Shown: positions 60,471-64,000 of the stretch, one piece after another
How positions within the stretch are numbered: position 1 is the first letter of the stretch
How the letters are laid out: each line of letters starts with the position of its first letter
Assembly (NCBI GenBank): GCA_910577255.1
Contig: CAJTMH010000001.1
Coordinates: 62,001-126,000, forward strand
Reading direction: 5' to 3'
Origin: an uncultured Duncaniella sp.
Lineage (GTDB): Bacteria; Bacteroidota; Bacteroidia; Bacteroidales; Muribaculaceae
DNA length: 64,000 bases
Notes under the pieces: generated by a model
What the model saw: only the letters and a program-made list of their open reading frames with translations
Told to the model about the DNA's origin: nothing
Databases searched by the model: none
Made by a program: the position numbers and the translations under genes

Positions 60471-61843
60471 AAATCTTACCGATAATAGCAGTTTTTTCGC
60501 TGGGGCTGACAAGCTGTAACCTATATAGGAATTATAGTCGCCCCGACGGGTTGCCTACCGACTCGCTCTTTAATGACTCGACGATGATGTGCGCCGACTC
60601 TCTGAGCTCACTCGGAGCGTTGCCATGGCAGGATATGTTTGCCGACCAAGCGCTTCGCAGCCTTATAACCGAGGGATTACAGTCGAACACCGATCTTCAG
60701 ATTGCACTGCTTCGCATTGATGAGGCAAAAGCCGGGCTTATGGCATCGAAATTGGCCTATCTGCCATCCCTGACATTCTCACCTAATGGTGCCATCACAA
60801 GTGTGGATGGTAATAAGGCAACAAAGACCTATCAGATTCCAGTAGAACTGAGTTGGGAAATCGATCTGTTCGGGAAACTGCGTAACGCTAAGAAGGAGCA
60901 GCAGGCATTGCTGCTCCAGCAGACAGCCTACGCACAGGTGGTACAGTCGGAACTGATAGCTTCTATTGCAAACACTTACTATTCACTACTGATGCTCGAC
61001 AGCCAGATTGAGATCAGTAATCAGACCATTGAGATATGGCGTGAGCAGGTGCGCACAATGGAAGTGCAACTGAAAGTGGGAGAGGTGAGGGAGAATGCTC
61101 TCAGCCAGGCGAAGGCAAATCTGAACGGATTGCTATCCACCAATGCCACCTTGCAGCGTCAGCAAAGGGAGACTGAGAATGCAATGTGCACTCTGCTCGG
61201 CACTACCTACCGACCCATTGAGCGCACATCGCTTGAGAGCCAGACAATACCTGAGGATATCACCGTAGGGGTGCCGCTCCGTCTACTCTCATGCCGACCC
61301 GACGTGGTGCAGGCTGAAATGGCGCTCGCCGCCGCTTATTATTCAACCAATCAGTCACGTGCGGCGTTCTATCCGTCATTGACCATCGGAGGTTCGGCCG
61401 GATGGACTAACGCTCTCGGTCAGGCTGTGAGCAATCCGGGGGGCTGGATTCTGTCGGCTTTAGGTTCGCTGACACAGCCTATCTTCCAAAGAGGAAAACT
61501 CATTTCTAATCTTCGTATATCGAAGGATGAAGAGCAGATAGCGTTGCTTAATTATAAACAAAGTCTGCTTAACGCCGGGCAAGAAATCAATGACGCGCTT
61601 ATGGCTATAGAGTCATATGGTAAGAATCTCGAGTTTCACTCACTCCAGTGTGAGGATCTCGAACGTGCGGTGAAGTCAAACGAACTGCTCTTCCGCACCA
61701 ACAATGCCACTTATCTGGAACTTCTTTCATCGCGTCAGGAGCTGCTTAATTCCCGGCTCGAACTTGTTGCTGACAAGGTGTCGCGTCTCCAATCAGTAGT
61801 CACTCTCTACAAGGCTCTTGGGGGTGGGGCGCAGTCACAGTAA
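60467..61843 (+). CDS. Outer-membrane efflux channel (TolC/NodT type)
   Basis: This 458-residue lipoprotein has a lipobox at GLTSCNLYR (Cys near 17). Two TolC-like repeats are present (LITEGLQSNTDLQIALLRIDEAKAG... divided by IELSWEIDLFGKL-type strand). The second repeat contains LLSCRPDVVQAEMALAAAYY and LTQPIFQRGKLISNLRIS, the NodT signature. It completes the tripartite pump. A hairpin lies downstream at 61872-61904, which may end the operon before the MFS gene. Confidence 0.94.
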   Translation: MKILPIIAVFSLGLTSCNLYRNYSRPDGLPTDSLFNDSTMMCADSLSSLGALPWQDMFADQALRSLITEGLQSNTDLQIALLRIDEAKAGLMASKLAYLPSLTFSPNGAITSVDGNKATKTYQIPVELSWEIDLFGKLRNAKKEQQALLLQQTAYAQVVQSELIASIANTYYSLLMLDSQIEISNQTIEIWREQVRTMEVQLKVGEVRENALSQAKANLNGLLSTNATLQRQQRETENAMCTLLGTTYRPIERTSLESQTIPEDITVGVPLRLLSCRPDVVQAEMALAAAYYSTNQSRAAFYPSLTIGGSAGWTNALGQAVSNPGGWILSALGSLTQPIFQRGKLISNLRISKDEEQIALLNYKQSLLNAGQEINDALMAIESYGKNLEFHSLQCEDLERAVKSNELLFRTNNATYLELLSSRQELLNSRLELVADKVSRLQSVVTLYKALGGGAQSQ

Positions 61844-61871
61844 TCATCATTTCCATATATGTGTATATCGC

Positions 61872-61908
61872 CGGCAAGACTGCGCTTGATGCGTAGTCTT
61901 GCCGTTTA
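61872..61908 (+). terminator. Hairpin after the RND operon
   Basis: Stem CGGCAAGACTGCGC / GCGTAGTCTTGCCG (one G-T pair) with a 5-nt loop, followed by a TTTAA. It lies between the channel and MFS genes and may terminate or attenuate. Confidence 0.6.
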
Positions 61909-61944
61909 ACGAATTGATAACCATTATTTATTCGATTTATTACT

Positions 61945-63300
61945 ATGAGTGAAGATACTATCTCATTAAAGAAATACACCGCGGTGCTTGCCATTCTGAT
62001 AGTGCTTATCATGACTGTGCTTGATGTGACCGTGGTCAATGTAGCACTCCCAGTGCTCGCCAAAGAGTTTGCGATATCCGACTCGTTGGCAGTGTGGATT
62101 GTTACCATCTACCAACTATTGATAACTATGCTGATATTACCTCTTTCGTCAATCGGAGACTTATTCAGCTATAAGCGTACTTTTCTTACCGGGGTTGTCG
62201 TGTTCACGTTGGCCTCCGGGATGTGTGCGGCCTCGCAGGGCTTTGTGGCGATATTGGTTGCCAGAGCCGTACAGGGAGTGGGAGCGGCTTGTGTGATGAG
62301 TGTGAATATTGCCTTGACGCGGTTGATATATCCTCCCAAAGTTTTGGGGAGGGGATTGGCTCTTAACGGAATGGTGGTTGCGAGTGCCACAGCTGCCGGA
62401 CCGACCATAGCAGGGGCGTTGCTGGCAGTGACTTCATGGCATTGGCTTTTTCTGATAAATGTGCCTTTTGGCATTGCTGCTTTTTGCCTTGGTAAAAAGT
62501 ATCTGCCTCACAATCCGGTCAAGAAGCAGTCAAATAAATTTGATTGGATAAGTGCCTTGGAGAATGTGGCAGTGTTTGGCTTGCTGTTCATGGCTTTAGG
62601 TGGGTATACAGGACGCAACGATGAAATGCGTATGATAATCATGCTTTTGGCATGCGGGCTTGTGGGATATTTCTACATTAAGAGAGAGATGCATAGGGCG
62701 GAGCCGATGTTGCCGGTCGATTTATTCAAAATCAGGCTGTATTCGCTGAGTGTGGTTACATCAGTCTGCTCTTTCATAGCCCAGATGTTGGCTATGGTGT
62801 CGTTGCCATTCATATTCCTTAACGGATATGGATTTTCGTCAATCACCACAGGCCTCCTTATGACTCCTTGGCCATTGGCAACGATGATAGTGTCGCCGAT
62901 GGCCGCTCGTTTCGTCGAACGCCACAATGCCGGTGCCACTGCTGCTGTCGGAATGGTGGTTTTTGCTGCGGGGTTATATATGCTCATTTCTTTCTCCGGT
63001 TCGGGGGCTACTGAATGGGATATAATATGGCGCATGACAGTGATAGGTCTGGGATACGGTCTTTTTCAGACTCCTAACAACATTGTCATGGTTTCATCAA
63101 CGCCGATACATCGTACCGGTGGAGCGGGTGGTATGCAGAGCACCGCCAGACTTGTCGGTCAGACTCTGGGCGCAACCCTCGTGACCATAATTTTCGCTAT
63201 AATGACAGGGGCAACCACTACTTCAATGGTACATGTATGCCTGTGGGTTTCGATTGGATTTGCTATAGTGGCAGGGGCTTTCAGTGTGTCAAGAAAATGA
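61945..63300 (+). CDS. DHA2-type MFS efflux transporter (EmrB/QacA-like)
   Basis: This 451-residue protein probably has 14 helices. LDVTVVNVALPVLAKEF is the DHA2 TM1 signature (LDxTVVNVALP). IGDLFSYKRTFLTG is the loop 2-3 motif and GAACVMSVNIALTRLIYPPK the antiporter motif region. A proton-driven exporter of cationic or hydrophobic drugs is likely. It lies 101 bp after the RND operon and may be read through from it. A strong terminator closes it. Confidence 0.93.
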   Translation: MSEDTISLKKYTAVLAILIVLIMTVLDVTVVNVALPVLAKEFAISDSLAVWIVTIYQLLITMLILPLSSIGDLFSYKRTFLTGVVVFTLASGMCAASQGFVAILVARAVQGVGAACVMSVNIALTRLIYPPKVLGRGLALNGMVVASATAAGPTIAGALLAVTSWHWLFLINVPFGIAAFCLGKKYLPHNPVKKQSNKFDWISALENVAVFGLLFMALGGYTGRNDEMRMIIMLLACGLVGYFYIKREMHRAEPMLPVDLFKIRLYSLSVVTSVCSFIAQMLAMVSLPFIFLNGYGFSSITTGLLMTPWPLATMIVSPMAARFVERHNAGATAAVGMVVFAAGLYMLISFSGSGATEWDIIWRMTVIGLGYGLFQTPNNIVMVSSTPIHRTGGAGGMQSTARLVGQTLGATLVTIIFAIMTGATTTSMVHVCLWVSIGFAIVAGAFSVSRK

Positions 63301-63321
63301 TTGCTTCTTCCCGGATCACAT

Positions 63322-63362
63322 AAAAAAGAGAGTTTGGTTTCAAAGCCCAAACTCTCTTTTTT
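63322..63362. terminator. Bidirectional intrinsic terminator
   Basis: A 16-bp perfect stem (AAAAAAGAGAGTTTGG / CCAAACTCTCTTTTTT) with a 9-nt loop. The A-run and T-run are part of the stem, serving both converging MFS genes. Confidence 0.9.
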
Positions 63363-63381
63363 GTCGATTCTCTGCTTTTTG

Positions 63382-64000
63382 TCATTGCATGGAAGCTGCG
63401 GTTTCTTTGGCTCGCTCCTCCATTCTGACAGTTCGACGCAGTGTGCGACGTATTGTTTTCCATTTTGGGAAAATGGCCCAGGGCCTTACCGGGCTGTAGC
63501 TCACCAATATCACTGTGAGTGACACACAAGCTACAATCAGGAGCCAACCGAAAATTTCTTTCATGGATACCACAAGTGCCTGAGCCTGGACCATTCCGTA
63601 AAGTTGCCCTACCGGAATGTAAGCAGTATCAGGATTAAAGTCGGTGATTGCTGCACTGAGCAGAGAAGCATTCTTGGCCATGGTATGCCGCAGTAGTTCT
63701 CCAATGATAGCCGGGCCGAAGGTTGCACCCATCACGGCACCTGTGAAACCGTTAATGGTGAGAGCCTGCGGAAATACCTGAAACGGTAGCCCGCTCTGCA
63801 CGATAGATGTAAGAAATACTATCGAGATTATCACCGAGGCAGCTCCTCGGAAAAATAGCGGGATGAACAGCATCTCTTTTTCCACTCCATAATCAATAAG
63901 GAAGTAGAAATAGCCGAGATATACTATCGCGAGGGCAAATGCAATGGCAGTCATGGTCTTGTATCTCCATTTGCGCAGGGCAAATGTGAAATAGGTGAAT
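63382..64000 (-). CDS. C-terminal part of a DHA2-type MFS transporter (partial)
   Basis: The frame stays open to the window edge, so the gene continues beyond 64000; 206 residues are visible. Hydrophobic segments (FALAIVYLGYFYFLID, LFFRGAASVIISIVFLTSIV, EIFGWLLIVACVSLTVILV) and the C-terminal basic tail (KWKTIRRTLRRTVRM) fit the last helices of an EmrB-type 14-helix exporter. It converges on the MFS gene at 61945. With the RND operon, this end of the window is efflux-rich. Confidence 0.8.
   Translation of the reverse strand, partial: FTYFTFALRKWRYKTMTAIAFALAIVYLGYFYFLIDYGVEKEMLFIPLFFRGAASVIISIVFLTSIVQSGLPFQVFPQALTINGFTGAVMGATFGPAIIGELLRHTMAKNASLLSAAITDFNPDTAYIPVGQLYGMVQAQALVVSMKEIFGWLLIVACVSLTVILVSYSPVRPWAIFPKWKTIRRTLRRTVRMEERAKETAASMQ

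Noticed and set aside
1..64000. tRNA, rRNA, CRISPR array or mobile element
   Set aside because: I looked for cloverleaf stems, repeats with regular spacing, transposase-like frames and terminal inverted repeats and found none convincing; a covariance-model search would be more sensitive.

Overview
The window looks like chromosomal DNA of a gut Bacteroidales bacterium. Muribaculaceae is my guess, from the style of the proteins rather than from any marker gene. The supporting evidence is a SusC/SusD polysaccharide utilisation locus (PUL) with SusE/F-like modules, GH97 and GH31 enzymes, a SusR-like regulator, lipobox lipoproteins and LruC-type surface proteins. Promoters also follow the Bacteroidetes pattern (TTG, about 20 bp, TAnnTTTG), and Shine-Dalgarno sequences are poor. 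I see no rRNA, tRNA, CRISPR array, insertion sequence or phage gene.

Layout. 1-9718 (+): a ten-gene run of redox enzymes: a flavodoxin-esterase fusion cut by the window edge, two aldo/keto reductases, a RibD-like reductase, a zinc alcohol dehydrogenase with a signal peptide, two iron-type alcohol dehydrogenases (one without its metal ligands), a BASS-like transporter, a flavin reductase and an exported flavodoxin. 9928-12324: a MATE pump divergent from an AraC regulator. 12408-19258: a GH31 glucosidase and SusF-like protein operon, divergent from a LruC-domain lipoprotein. 19807-21750: a CbxX-type AAA ATPase with an unrecognised N-terminal half. 21818-26998: a second redox block with an HxlR repressor and its palindromic operator, an NTF2-like protein, an iron-type dehydrogenase, an exported hydrolase, a hemerythrin-LuxR regulator and a flavodoxin.

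27418-32576: a PAP2 phosphatase convergent with a PiT phosphate transporter, then a two-component system. 32768-45564 (-): the PUL, in transcription order SusR-like regulator, SusC, SusD, a SusE-like protein (frameshifted in its fourth module), a GH27-like lipoprotein, GH97 and a SusF-like protein. The enzymes point to an alpha-glucan, possibly alpha-1,6-linked. 45862-47618: an acetyltransferase and a Bcr/CflA drug exporter. 47766-52697: a tannase-like esterase, an M-class sirtuin (SirTM), a zinc-type macrodomain, a PNPOx-like protein and an NAD(P)-binding protein, divergent from a second HxlR regulator. 52832-54927: an ECF sigma factor with a membrane partner, and a winged-helix repressor with a membrane partner and two operator-like palindromes. 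55104-64000: an AraC regulator divergent from an RND tripartite efflux operon, then two EmrB-type transporters facing each other.

The most promising leads are: (1) a hemerythrin-LuxR protein whose own promoter and the downstream flavodoxin promoter share a 13-bp element at identical spacing from identical -7 boxes; (2) a SirTM/macrodomain ADP-ribosylation pair without the usual GcvH-L/LplA partners beside it; (3) a dehydrogenase-derived pseudoenzyme inside the ten-gene redox run; (4) several regulator-operator pairs readable directly from palindromes.
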